Assembly (NCBI RefSeq): GCF_043641665.1
Contig: NC_092194.1
Coordinates: forward strand, 11,571,298-11,635,297
Direction of reading: 5' to 3'
From: Enoplosus armatus
Lineage: Eukaryota > Chordata > Actinopteri > Centrarchiformes > Enoplosidae
DNA length: 64,000 nt
Made by a program: the position numbers and the translations under genes. This document shows, one piece after another, positions 30,581-38,820 of the stretch. Within the stretch, counting starts at the first letter, position 1, and each line of letters opens with the position of its first letter. The notes beneath the pieces are model-generated. The model was not told where the DNA came from. It did no database searches and saw only the letters and a program-made list of their open reading frames with translations.

Positions 30581-30593
30581 AGTTTCATTTCAC
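30581..30593 (-). promoter_or_regulatory. distal interferon-stimulated response element (ISRE)
   Basis: The plus strand reads AGTTTCATTTCAC and the minus strand GTGAAATGAAACT, a full match to the ISRE/IRF core GAAANNGAAACT. It lies about 3.8 kb downstream of the rsad2 start codon and about 0.6-1 kb upstream of rnf144a. Confidence 0.5.
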
Positions 30594-31049
30594 TCAAATA
30601 ATCTCCCAGTTGCACTCTGAAGTGAAACCTTTGTTACATGTAAATGTGAAGTTTTTGGTTTTGGTTTACTGACAACGTTCTAATATACTCATAGAAAACA
30701 ACATATCAGACATTTTCAAGGACAGAGCAATCAAAGTCCTGGACTTACTTCCATTGTTGTCCTTGGTGTTTACACAGTCCACCTACCTTCATCAAGACAG
30801 TCATCAAAATATTGCAACAGCTCTCATGATGTGAACTTCCACATAAAATGTCAATTAACCACAAAAGGCACAGTAGAACAATGTGAATGTACTTGAAAAG
30901 ATGTTGTCTACCAGGTTGCTAAAACAATCTCTCCTCAACAGTACAGATAACAGGACAGACCAGTGTGCTCAGTTTAGATAGGATTAAAATGTCCACTTGA
31001 TGGCCTGGTCCAGCTCCTGTTGAGGTGACGCTGAACTCATGATAGTGGG

Positions 31050-31440
31050 TGGACTAGTTCTTGCTCAACTGGAGGATTACATGGTTAGAATTCCTTTCAG
31101 CTGTCAAAGTCATCTTTCATCCAGTTCAACTTCCTTTACTGGAACTCACATCTTTCTGCTCTACTGTGCTGATGAAATCAAAACTTATCTTTTTAAAACA
31201 GCTATTTATTAAAGCTAGCCCACTGTTTTATGTCCAACACGTCTTATCTGTTTTATTATTGTTTTATCTATATTACTTTCTATTACATTATTGTTATTTT
31301 ATTCCATTTTATTTTTGTATTTTAATTGTCAATTTTTTTTTTTGCCTCATTGCAGACCTGAAATGTTTTAATCCTGCCTCAACCTTGTAAAGCACTTTGT
31401 TTGAAAAGTGCTGCATACATCTTATATGTTTATTATTATT
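31050..31440 (+). mobile_element. decayed 3' end of a non-LTR retrotransposon-like repeat
   Basis: One frame around 31170-31210 reads DEIKTYLFKTAIY, resembling the last residues of fish LINE reverse transcriptases. It is followed by a T-rich stretch and the phrase GTAAAGCACTTTG...AAAAGTGCT, common at the ends of teleost repeats. Family assignment is from memory and the element is heavily degraded. Confidence 0.4.
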
Positions 31441-31515
31441 CATTACTACTGTGTGATGGAATTTCAGGAAACAAATTCTTCCTGAACAACATGTAGTTAT
31501 ATTGAAGTTGTTTAA

Positions 31516-31571
31516 CCAGCACCTTTAGGCTGGCCTTTAATTGGCCACATTGGGAGAAAGTGGCTTTTCAT
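31516..31571 (+). repeat. 56-bp direct repeat, right copy
   Basis: It begins CCAGCACCTTTAGGCTGGCC and continues TTTAATTGGCCACATTGGGA. It aligns without gaps to 30196-30251. Confidence 0.85.
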
Positions 31572-31784
31572 GATAACTCAGGGTGCTACATACAACGATA
31601 AAACACTATTTATTAAATTATATTTGCTCTGCAGTGCAAGGACACAATAATATATCAATCAAGCTATAAATTTATCAATCTATCTATTCAACAAGAAAGT
31701 GCAAAAAACTTGAAACTTTGACTTAAATAAGTCTGAAAACTGTTTTTCTACTAACGTAAGCAGTACATTAAGTTATAATAAGTA

Positions 31785-31840
31785 ATCAGAATCAGAATCA
31801 GAATCAGAAATACTTTATTGATCCCCGGAGGGAAATTTTT
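31785..31840 (-). repeat. teleost repeat tail supplying the rsad2 poly(A) signal
   Basis: Tandem AATCAG units are followed by TACTTTATTGATCCCCGGAG and GGAAATT, a phrase common at repeat ends in fish genomes. On the minus strand it contains AATAAA at 31819-31814, about 205 bp beyond the rsad2 stop and the first good polyadenylation signal there. Confidence 0.6.
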
Positions 31841-32024
31841 ACAGCACTGGTGCTCCCATTCAAGATTGGAAAGCAGCATAAATTTAGAAATAAAAATATG
31901 CACAAAATATAAAAATAAGAAAAACACAAGAAAACAAACACAAATAAAGATAAAAACGTCCACATTGTAAAAATTATCTGTGAAATAACTCAGCAAAGGT
32001 AAATCAAAATGGAGCTGCAGATTT

Positions 32025-32189
32025 TCACCACTCCAGCTTCATCTTGGCTTTGCTCCACACGTATTTCCCTCCTCTCTTTAGAAACATCTTTTCATCAAAG
32101 CCGCTGAAGCAAATGGCCTCCTTCACACCGACATCGAGGATGGACTTGGACGGGTCCTTCCTTCCCTCTCGACAGTCCAGGAAACGCAT
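32025..32189 (-). CDS. rsad2: rsad2 exon 6 (residues 300-353 and stop)
   Basis: 165 bp with acceptor atttttcag. It starts [20 protein letters not shown] and ends KMKLEW before TGA at 32027-32025. The terminal tryptophan is the conserved viperin C-terminus. Confidence 0.96.
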   Translation of the reverse strand: MRFLDCREGRKDPSKSILDVGVKEAICFSGFDEKMFLKRGGKYVWSKAKMKLEW

Positions 32190-34405
32190 CTGAAAAATGA
32201 AGAAAGACTTAATCAGTTACACATTTAAAGGCTCATCAGATGTGGTGAGTTACCTTTGTATTGAACAGTTAGAAGGCAAAACATTTGTTTTGATTTTTCC
32301 TCAGTCAATTATAATAAAATCTTCAGAATTAAGCCAAACTTAAGCCTTTGAACTCCATTCAAGCAACCACCATTTAATGACCTCTAACTGCCCCAAACTT
32401 GGAGGGAAGTGCTTTTACTTCAACATCTAATAAAAATAAAAACTCTTTTAGCAAACTCAATGGCCCTGTCGCAGCAACAGTTAAATTAAGGGAAGACTTA
32501 AATGACCTGTAAAAGTAGTAGTAGTAGTTTAGTCCACAAACAATATAAGGTACTTACATATTCATCCAGGATCAGGTAGGAGTTCCTCATCTGTGAAGAC
32601 AAGCAAGCAAGACCAACTTCAGTCTCGTCAGTCTAGGGCCTGAATTCTCAACACTGTCACACTGTTTACCAGCTAACAACACAGCTGATGTTGCTCCAAA
32701 CCCAATGGAAAATTTCACACAAATCAGTGTTACTGCTCACAAGATGTGGGATGTGTTGGTCTCTGCTACGGTGCATTTTGGTTGAGCCTTGGTTCAATGA
32801 ATATGGCTGACAAGCTACTTGATCGTCGTGGTTGTGTAATACACTTCCACTCTTGTTTCAGTTTCTCAGATAACCTTGAATTTGATCAGTCAGCTTAGAA
32901 ACAACCTCGGTAAGTTTAATATTAACACTTCACAATCTCTTTTCCATTCACTCTAACATTTCCATTGTTTATTTCCCATTTATACCCTGGTATTGTAAAA
33001 TCAGAGAGATGATCTGGGCAGGACACCCCAGGTAAAATGGAATATTATGTTTTCACTCAGTCATCAAAATGTAATTAAAATGTGGTGAGATTTAAGCCCT
33101 AATTTAAAACACTGATTTATATCATAGGGTATAAAATGCTTACCTAAAATAAGATGTTTCTGTGTGGGTTCGTGGGCATTAGTTTGTGAATTTTAACATG
33201 TCTGTTTCCACTGTTAACAGTCTCATACCTTCTCATTGGACTCTGGAACAAGGCAGGAGACACTGCTGTGTCTATCCAGAAACTCCTGAAACAGCTGGTC
33301 ACTGACGACGAACCTCTCTGCCTCTCTCAGGGCATCCTCTCCTGCATTCTCCCCGTCGATCAACAGACACTGGAACACCTGAACAGAGGGAGCACAGACA
33401 GAGAGGGAGTGAGTGTGTGTGTGTGTGTGTGAGTCAAGACATACCCAACCTACACACTCTCCCCTTTCTATCGTCACCTTCCAGCGGACTGGGTTGAGCT
33501 GGGTGATGGGCTCCGTCATGTCTTCATCTATGTTGAAGGTGTTGATGACCGAGTTGATTTTGAAAGCCACTTTGTACTGCTGGCACCAGCTGCAAATCTT
33601 GTGTAGGTTGTCGATGTGGCTCTTCTTGCCCTGAGCTCTGCCAATCAGCTGGTTGGTTGCCTCATCGAAGCTGTCACAGGAGATGGCCAAGATGTCCAGA
33701 TAGTCACCTGGTGGAGGGAGAGCATGTCTTAACGTTTGCATAACATCTGCTTTGGTGTCATATGAAGGAAGTTTTCTTCTTCTTTGACTAAAAATAATCA
33801 AGCAATGTAGTAGAAAAAAAAAAGCTCAAACAAACCAGGAGTCTTACCATATTTCTTGAACCATGTTTCTTTGATCATGCTCCCGTTGCTGACGATGCTG
33901 ACGCTTGGGAGCTGGAGGTCCTGTTTACAGAACTGAACTAATTTCCCCAGAAATTCCCCCTTCTCGTGCAAGAAAGGCTCTCCTCCAGAGAAGTTGATCT
34001 TCTCCATGCCTGAGAAAACAGAGATGAGTTTAACTGCACTGCAAGAGGTTTGACACCAACACATACCGATGCGTCAAACTAACCTGCTCCCTTCAGAAGT
34101 TCGAGGCCCCTCTTGGCTTCCTCTAGAGGCAGAACGAAGGAGGTTTTTGCAGTGTGGAAACAAAATCCACATTTGTAGTTGCACCTGCGTGTAAAATGGT
34201 AGTTGACACTTGTTGGAGTCGTCGCATTTTGCCCTTTTTGGTCTGGTTTGCTGTCAACGGGGGAAACAGGTGAGGCTGTTCCCTTGCAGACTCCTGCTCT
34301 CCAGTAACCAACTATTGAGAAGACGCTCGCCATAATGTAGCGCATGGTGCTGATGCAGAGCTGCAGCAGCAGCTTCGGAGACGCGACCATAGAGAAGAAC
34401 TGCAT
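32025..34405 (-). CDS. rsad2: Viperin (RSAD2), interferon-inducible radical-SAM ddhCTP synthase (six exons)
   Basis: Exons on the minus strand: 34405-34084, 34009-33848, 33707-33478, 33378-33229, 32590-32558 and 32189-32025. They total 1062 bp, encoding 353 aa plus stop; human viperin has 361 aa. Every junction is GT/AG and the frame closes exactly. The N-terminus (about 1-40) is the hydrophobic/amphipathic membrane-targeting segment. The radical-SAM CX3CX2C motif is C75NYKC79GFC82, binding the [4Fe-4S] cluster, followed by [11 protein letters not shown]. The SAM-binding NFSGGEP motif is at 114-119, and NPVRWKVFQCLLI and the C-terminal W353 (contact for the Fe-S assembly machinery) are conserved. 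The enzyme turns CTP into ddhCTP at ER and lipid-droplet membranes. The ATG at 34405 is chosen because it lies about 25 nt below the start predicted from a TATA box at 34461-34454; M6 (34390) is an alternative. The gene is head-to-head with cmpk2. Confidence 0.98.
32558..32590 (-). CDS. rsad2: rsad2 exon 5, small exon (residues 289-299)
   Basis: Only 33 bp, encoding [11 protein letters not shown], with acceptor gtcttcacag and donor gtaagt. It matches human [11 protein letters not shown], so despite its size the call is firm. Confidence 0.94.
33229..33378 (-). CDS. rsad2: rsad2 exon 4 (residues 239-288)
   Basis: 150 bp, phase 0 at both ends, acceptor ccctctgttcag and donor gtatga. It encodes [20 protein letters not shown] to CLVPESNEK. 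Confidence 0.97.
33478..33707 (-). CDS. rsad2: rsad2 exon 3 (residues 162-238)
   Basis: 230 bp with acceptor ccaccag and donor gtgacg. It encodes [16 protein letters not shown] through LNPVRWK, ending in phase 0. The following 99-bp intron is stop-free in frame. Confidence 0.97.
33848..34009 (-). CDS. rsad2: rsad2 exon 2 (residues 108-162)
   Basis: 162 bp with acceptor gttttctcag and donor gtaaga. It encodes [13 protein letters not shown] and the SIVSNGSMI strand of the radical-SAM barrel; split codons at both ends encode glycine. Confidence 0.97.
34084..34405 (-). CDS. rsad2: rsad2 exon 1 (residues 1-107)
   Basis: It starts [16 protein letters not shown] and ends within G108; the donor is gttagt. 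It encodes the membrane segment, the variable linker (about 41-62) and the radical-SAM cysteine motif. The open frame continues upstream to 34564, but that part lies in the promoter. Confidence 0.93.
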
Positions 34406-34453
34406 CTTTAAAGCGACCGAATCACACCCGCTCTGCTCGCACTGTTGGCAGAT

Positions 34454-34461
34454 CTTATATA
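34454..34461 (-). promoter_or_regulatory. rsad2: rsad2 TATA box
   Basis: The minus strand reads TATATAAG, placed so that transcription should start near 34430, about 25 nt before the ATG. Confidence 0.75.
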
Positions 34462-34508
34462 GAGCCCTGCAGGGCAGGGAGAGGGAAAGTAAATCAGCGG
34501 AGCGACCG

Positions 34509-34521
34509 AGTTTCTGTTTAC
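34509..34521 (-). promoter_or_regulatory. rsad2: rsad2 proximal ISRE-like site
   Basis: The minus strand reads GTAAACAGAAACT, one mismatch from GAAANNGAAACT. It lies about 50 bp upstream of the TATA box. Confidence 0.6.
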
Positions 34522-34528
34522 AAACATC

Positions 34529-34539
34529 GAAAACGAAAC
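34529..34539 (+). promoter_or_regulatory. rsad2/cmpk2 consensus ISRE
   Basis: GAAAACGAAAC on the plus strand is an exact GAAANNGAAAC core for ISGF3/IRF binding. It lies about 70 bp upstream of the rsad2 TATA box, within the shared promoter. Confidence 0.75.
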
Positions 34540-34969
34540 CCAGCTGGGAGGACGACCCAGACACCGGCCGATGACAGAGCGATAAAATGTGATGCTGCTG
34601 GCCAAGTTATCACTATACAGCGAACACACCGTCCGTCATTGTGCAGACGCATCAGCCAAGAAGAATGAGGAACTTTATGGGAAGCTCATAGGGTATATGT
34701 GATGAGAGGATATGTGTTTTCTCTGCCAACCTGTATTCATCTGTTTTCTTTTATGCCTTCATCCACAATTTAGCACCCCTAGTTCCCTTAATGCCCCCAG
34801 CTTTTGCCCCGATGAGACTGATTGAGAAGGTGAGCACCTGCCGAAATGATGTCAGAGACACCACCTCACTATGACACAACCAGCAACTATTTATCCTCCC
34901 CATTCTTCTGTGAACAGTAACAGTAACACACTCTTTAGCTTGCACCACCCTTCAGATGTGTGATCGCAA

Positions 34970-34982
34970 AGTTTCGTTTTGC
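34970..34982 (-). promoter_or_regulatory. cmpk2: cmpk2 ISRE-like site 1
   Basis: The plus strand reads AGTTTCGTTTTGC, equal to AGTTTCNNTTTC with one mismatch in the second half. Confidence 0.55.
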
Positions 34983-34996
34983 CTGTTCAGCCCGGT

Positions 34997-35011
34997 AACT
35001 TTCGTTTTCCC
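34997..35011 (-). promoter_or_regulatory. cmpk2: cmpk2 ISRE-like site 2
   Basis: The plus strand reads AACTTTCGTTTTCCC, with two TTTC-type half-sites in tandem with site 1. It ends about 80 bp before the cmpk2 ATG. Confidence 0.5.
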
Positions 35012-35090
35012 TGCAGTTTATGTAATGTGCCTCGCAGTGAGTGTGCCACTAAGCCAGACTGGAAACTGATCAAAACGTCTCGTGTAACAG

Positions 35091-35681
35091 ATGGCACGGC
35101 GCACGATGTCTCTTCTTCCTCAGTGGTCCTCTCGTATTTTCTCAGTGGAGCTGGATGGAGCACCCCTCTACTTTTCACTTCAAGAGAAGCACCGGGGAGA
35201 AGAGGCGCCGCGGGTGTTCAGAAAAGTCCGAGACTCCGGCAGATGTTACTCTCTCCTCGTCTGCAGCAGCGACAGAATCAGACGGGCAAAGTTTTACGGG
35301 GAGCTGAAAGAGAAGTTGCTGAGAGACTTGCCTCCGGAGTGCGATTTGTCTCCCATGTCCTCATTTCTGCCAAATGTCAAGGATTCTCTCATCAAGGGGT
35401 ACTTTTTAAAAGATCATTCTGAGAGTTCATCCTCGTCAGAGAGGCTTCTGCGAGATTTAACGCGGCACGATCCGGTGCTTGTGTGTTCATACCTGAGAGG
35501 TGAGGACGGCCGACTGTGGACTCAGCATCTGTGGTCCCATGCAGACAGGCAAACAGTGGAAACGTCAAACAAGTACTACGTGGTTCCCTCAGAAGCGCCA
35601 AAATATCACCCATCTACTCTCAACATCATCAACTCTGATGTTTTCTACAGTTTTGAGGAGGCCTGGGAAGTTCTAAAAGAG
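35091..35681 (+). CDS. cmpk2: cmpk2 exon 1 (residues 1-197)
   Basis: It encodes the N-terminal region ending SFEEAWEVLKE. The donor chosen is GAG|gttgtt, supported mainly by correspondence with the human boundary. GT dinucleotides at 35685 and 35691 are also in phase 0. The frame stays open to a stop at 35697-35699. Confidence 0.85.
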
Positions 35682-38551
35682 GTTGTTATAGTCTCATAAT
35701 GATATGCACAGACATGTTTTACAAATGGTGTAGAAATATTTGCAAAAAATGGCACCCTCAAGTGGTAGAGGAAGGTATAGCAGTGTGAACCAAGTAACCC
35801 CTCCTCCATTTATCTATCAGTGCCAGGTGGCCCACAGTAGTGCATGTGTTCATGTGCACCACAGTCTTATGTCTCCCTCCTGCCTCCTCTCACAGCAGCA
35901 GAATGATTGTGTTTGTTCTGCAGTGTGGTGACATCATCCCAGAGGCGACGTCTGCACTGGAGCTGCTGCCCAGCCGAGCAGAGGCCAGAAGTAAACCAGA
36001 CTTCCCTGTTATTGTCATAGAGGGCCTGGATGCCACAGGTTAATGCCATTACCTCATAAATAAATACGGGATCAGTTTGATGTATAGATGTCTCGCTAAA
36101 GTGATGGCCCGTTGTTCTCTGCTAAAGCCATTATCTGCCAGTGAGCTTCGCCTAATGGAATATCATGTATCATGACCTCAGGAAAGTTACATCACTGTGA
36201 AAGCGGTTTATTGAGGAGCTCGCTCATCTAATACTCTTTGCAAACCTCGTGAAAACCTCAACCATGTAGGTAGGATGGGAGTTTTAGGTCTGTCAACTTT
36301 TCAAGAGTCAGTTCAGTCCCTTATTACCTTTAAAATATATGATGAATTCTACCTTTTTGCTGTGTGGAAGCTTACAAAGTCTTTGTGTTTCTTCTTTGTT
36401 TGCGAGGTGACTCTTTCCTCCCTCCCTCTTCCCGTCACAGGTAAGACCACTCTGACTGAGTCTCTGAGGGATAGTCTGGGGGCCGCTCTTCTGCGGTCCC
36501 CTCCCCAGTGCCTGTCCCCCTTGAGGGCCCGCTTTGATCAGGAGCCCCCCCTCATCCGCAGGGCCTTCTACGCTCTGGGGAACTACATCACAGCAGAACA
36601 GATAGGCCAGGAGGGCATGAAGACACCTGTCATTGTTGACAGGTAAAGGCAGCTGAGATGTTGCAGGTGTTGTGAAGTTTGCCTGTTTTGTGACCTGTTT
36701 TGTGATAGAGGGGATAGAGAATAGATACATTCCACAGGTATCTGGACCTAAAGTTCAATGTTTAACTTCTCCCACTTCTGTGAGGCTGGTTACCTGATCA
36801 TCCATCCATCATTCACCTTTCCATCCACCATCCATTCTCTGTCCCCAGGTTCTGGCACAGCACAGCAGCTTATGCCATCGCCACAGCAGTGAGCGGTCCG
36901 GTGTGCAACCTTCCAGCAGAGGGTTCGGAGGTTTACCGTTGGCCCAGTGACCTGCTCCAGCCCAGCCTGGTGGTCTTACTCACCCTGGACCCTGAGGAGA
37001 GGAAGAGGAGGCTGAGGGACAGAGGTCAAGGAAAGACTGATGAGGAGGAAAAGCTGGACCACAACCAGCTTTTCAGACTGAGGTGAGATATGATGCACAT
37101 AATATTATATGTGAAGGAAACATAAAAGTTTGAGTTCACAGGTTTATAATTAGGCAATTAAAATACTGGGTAGGGCTAATTATTTTCATTATTAGATTAA
37201 TCAATTTATCGTTTAGTCTAACAAATGTCTTCAAATTGCTTGTTATGTGCGTCCAACAGTCCAAAACCCAGATATATTCAAATTACAGTCATTCAAAACA
37301 GAGAAAAGCAACAAATGTTAAGATTTGAGATTGAAGAACACATTTTTGCTTGATGTCTTAAACGATCGCTTATCAAAAGAGTTGGCATTAAATTTTTTGG
37401 AGATCGACTAATCTCTAATCTAAAGACTTCTCGTTTCAGCACAAATACTAGGATTACTTTTCCTAAAGCAAGGGAAGAAACTGGCAGTAATTCCAACATT
37501 TCCACTGGTTTTAAGAAAAATAATGTTGTGAGACTGTAAATCACTAAACAATATAAACTGAAAGCATAAATAATGTGATGAGATGGACATTTTATGATAA
37601 ATATAGTTCCCATAATGTAGCTGTCTTGCATCATAAGCACATCCTATTAATGTGACTGAGGTCCAGTATGACAGTACTACTGTAAACTGAAGAGAGAGAG
37701 AGAGACAGAGAGAGCGAGAAACACACTTAGCCATGTGACATGTGTGGATAAAATGTTCTGCAGTCTGTGATGAAAAAAGTTGTGTGTGTGTGAAAACATA
37801 AAACCACAGATGGGTGTACAAACTGTGCTGCACGTTTCACTGAGTCAGGTCAGCTCCGTCTTAGTCTGATCCATCAAACACTTAACAATCAATTACTGTC
37901 CCGTGGGGGAAGCAGCTGATGAGAAAGAACAGGTGATTAGTTGCAGAGCTGTTGTGCTCCATTAAGCTGGTCAAAACTCGCAGGCACTGCCGGCCCAGTT
38001 AGTCGCTGCGCAGACAGGTCGATGGCTACTTTCATTCATCCTCGATCCTGACATAATGGCCTTTCCACACGGGACGGCCAGATGTTGGGCCAGCAGAATT
38101 AGAAAGCGGAGGGAGTTGACTGTCTGCCACTGAAAGAGTGAGAGACTCTGCAGACTTGGTCAATCACTATCACAAGGACTATTCTTCCATTTGTCTCTGG
38201 AAATGGCTGCGCTCTGAGCCATCTGTGTTGTTTCTCATACTAAATTTCTCAGATGTTGTGTATTTTGGCACTCCCCTCACTGTTCACCAAAACTGTGAGC
38301 AGTCAAAATACCCAAAGTTATCCTGACAAAAAAACTGATTATTCAGTGTAATGTAAAGTGTCAGCTGCTATGTTTATTTCCTTATTTTCTTCTCTTGTTC
38401 AGCAATATGTGCATGTGTGTCTCTCCGCAGAGTGGAGGAGGCTTACCGGAGGATCATCGGCCCAGCTTGCGTCACTGTGGATGCTAGTCCTTCTGCAGAC
38501 CAAGTGCTCCAACAAGTGCAGCTTTTAATTAGGGGCAAATGCCACTTGTAA
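35091..38551 (+). CDS. cmpk2: CMPK2, mitochondrial UMP-CMP kinase 2 (five exons)
   Basis: Exons: 35091-35681, 35924-36038, 36441-36642, 36849-37082 and 38431-38551. They total 1263 bp, encoding 420 aa plus stop; human CMPK2 has 449 aa. The N-terminal region (1-200) is vertebrate-specific and begins with the Arg-rich MARRTMSLLPQWSSR, a plausible mitochondrial presequence. The thymidylate-kinase-like domain covers about 225-420: P-loop EGLDATGKTT at 230-239 (K237 binds phosphates), IRRAFYALGNYI at 274-285, the DRFW motif at 302-305, and a lid-like Arg/Lys stretch RKRRLRDRGQGK. The enzyme phosphorylates (d)CMP and (d)UMP in mitochondria and is an interferon-stimulated partner of viperin, which consumes CTP. 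A stop codon (TAA) lies in frame six bases upstream of ATG 35091, which fixes the longest start; M6 is an alternative. The exon 1 donor is weak and may shift by 3 or 9 nt without changing frame. Confidence 0.97.
35924..36038 (+). CDS. cmpk2: cmpk2 exon 2 (residues 198-235)
   Basis: 115 bp with acceptor tttgttctgcag and donor gttaat. It begins CGDIIPEATSALELLPSR and ends VIVIEGLDAT, the first half of the P-loop; the Gly codon is split. Confidence 0.96.
36441..36642 (+). CDS. cmpk2: cmpk2 exon 3 (residues 236-302)
   Basis: 202 bp with acceptor cccgtcacag and donor gtaaag. It completes the P-loop with GKTT and runs to PVIVD; the following Arg codon is split. Confidence 0.97.
36849..37082 (+). 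CDS. cmpk2: cmpk2 exon 4 (residues 303-380)
   Basis: 234 bp with acceptor ctgtccccag and donor gtgaga. It encodes RFWHSTAAYAIATAVSG, then YRWPSDLLQPSLVVLL and the basic lid region. Confidence 0.97.
37166..37425 (+). mobile_element. MITE-like non-autonomous DNA transposon fragment (copy 3)
   Basis: It reads TAGGGCTAATTATTTTCATT at the left, then GATTAATCAATTTATCG, GTCCAACAGTCCAAAACCCA and GATCGACTAATCTCTAATC at the right. The organisation matches the copy at 8195-8400. It lies in cmpk2 intron 4. Confidence 0.5.
38431..38551 (+). CDS. cmpk2: cmpk2 exon 5 (residues 381-420 and stop)
   Basis: 121 bp with acceptor ctctccgcag. It encodes VEEAYRRIIGPACVTVDASP through LLIRGKCHL, then TAA at 38549-38551. 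The VDASPS motif matches the human C-terminus. Confidence 0.95.
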
Positions 38552-38769
38552 ACAGTTCTCCATCTCCCCTGTTGGCCAAGCATCAATTGGATGCAGTACC
38601 TCCTTTCACCACTGGGTGCCAGTAAGGTGTTGTGAATGCGATGGTAGGAGGAACGGGGGCCAGATTGGAGAGTGGAGAAGAGGTTCTATTCAGAATGAGT
38701 AAAGGTTGAATGGCCAGGGGCCAGAGCTGCATGCTACAATCAGAAATAATACATATTCATGTCGACACG

Positions 38770-38773
<4 letters not shown>

Positions 38774-38820
<47 letters not shown>
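38774..38820. repeat. (CA)n microsatellite
   Basis: About 23 CA units within or just beyond the cmpk2 3' UTR. Confidence 0.96.

Larger units (their letters stand above)
30062..32024. other. intergenic spacer between rnf144a promoter and rsad2
   Basis: No gene is supported. It contains two CTCF-like sites (30073-30089, 30143-30160), a 56-bp direct repeat pair (30196-30251 and 31516-31571), an ISRE at 30581-30593, a decayed retroelement-like segment at 31050-31440, and the repeat-derived presumed 3' end of rsad2 at 31785-31840. The plus-strand open frame at 31061-31390 is AT-rich retroelement debris. Confidence 0.7.
32191..33477 (-). other. rsad2: rsad2 introns 3-5
   Basis: Intron 5 (32557-32190), intron 4 (33228-32591, with exon 5 between them) and intron 3 (33477-33379). 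I see no other exon. Intron 3 carries a (CA)n tract, read as GT on the plus strand at 33414-33431. Confidence 0.85.
34406..35090. promoter_or_regulatory. head-to-head rsad2-cmpk2 intergenic promoter
   Basis: 685 bp separate the two start codons. The rsad2 end has a TATA box and two ISRE-like sites (34509-34521, 34529-34539). The cmpk2 end has two ISRE-like sites about 80-120 bp before its ATG and no evident TATA box. No coding exon is visible between them; the minus-strand frames around 34751-35178 lack homology. Confidence 0.8.
35682..38430 (+). other. cmpk2: cmpk2 introns 1-4
   Basis: Introns 35682-35923, 36039-36440, 36643-36848 and 37083-38430, with the exons described between them. Intron 3 has CATC-rich simple sequence near 36800-36838. 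Intron 4 contains a MITE-like copy at 37166-37425 and a short GA tract near 37691-37707. No further exon is seen. Confidence 0.85.

Noticed and set aside
31061..31390. Hydrophobic 109-codon plus-strand frame as a membrane protein gene
   Set aside because: The Phe/Leu/Tyr richness comes from a T-rich repeat tail; an alternative frame resembles a LINE reverse-transcriptase end.
34406..34564. Upstream in-frame extension of viperin starting at the ATG at 34564
   Set aside because: It would place the start above the TATA box (34461-34454) and across the ISREs, and the extra residues have no viperin counterpart.
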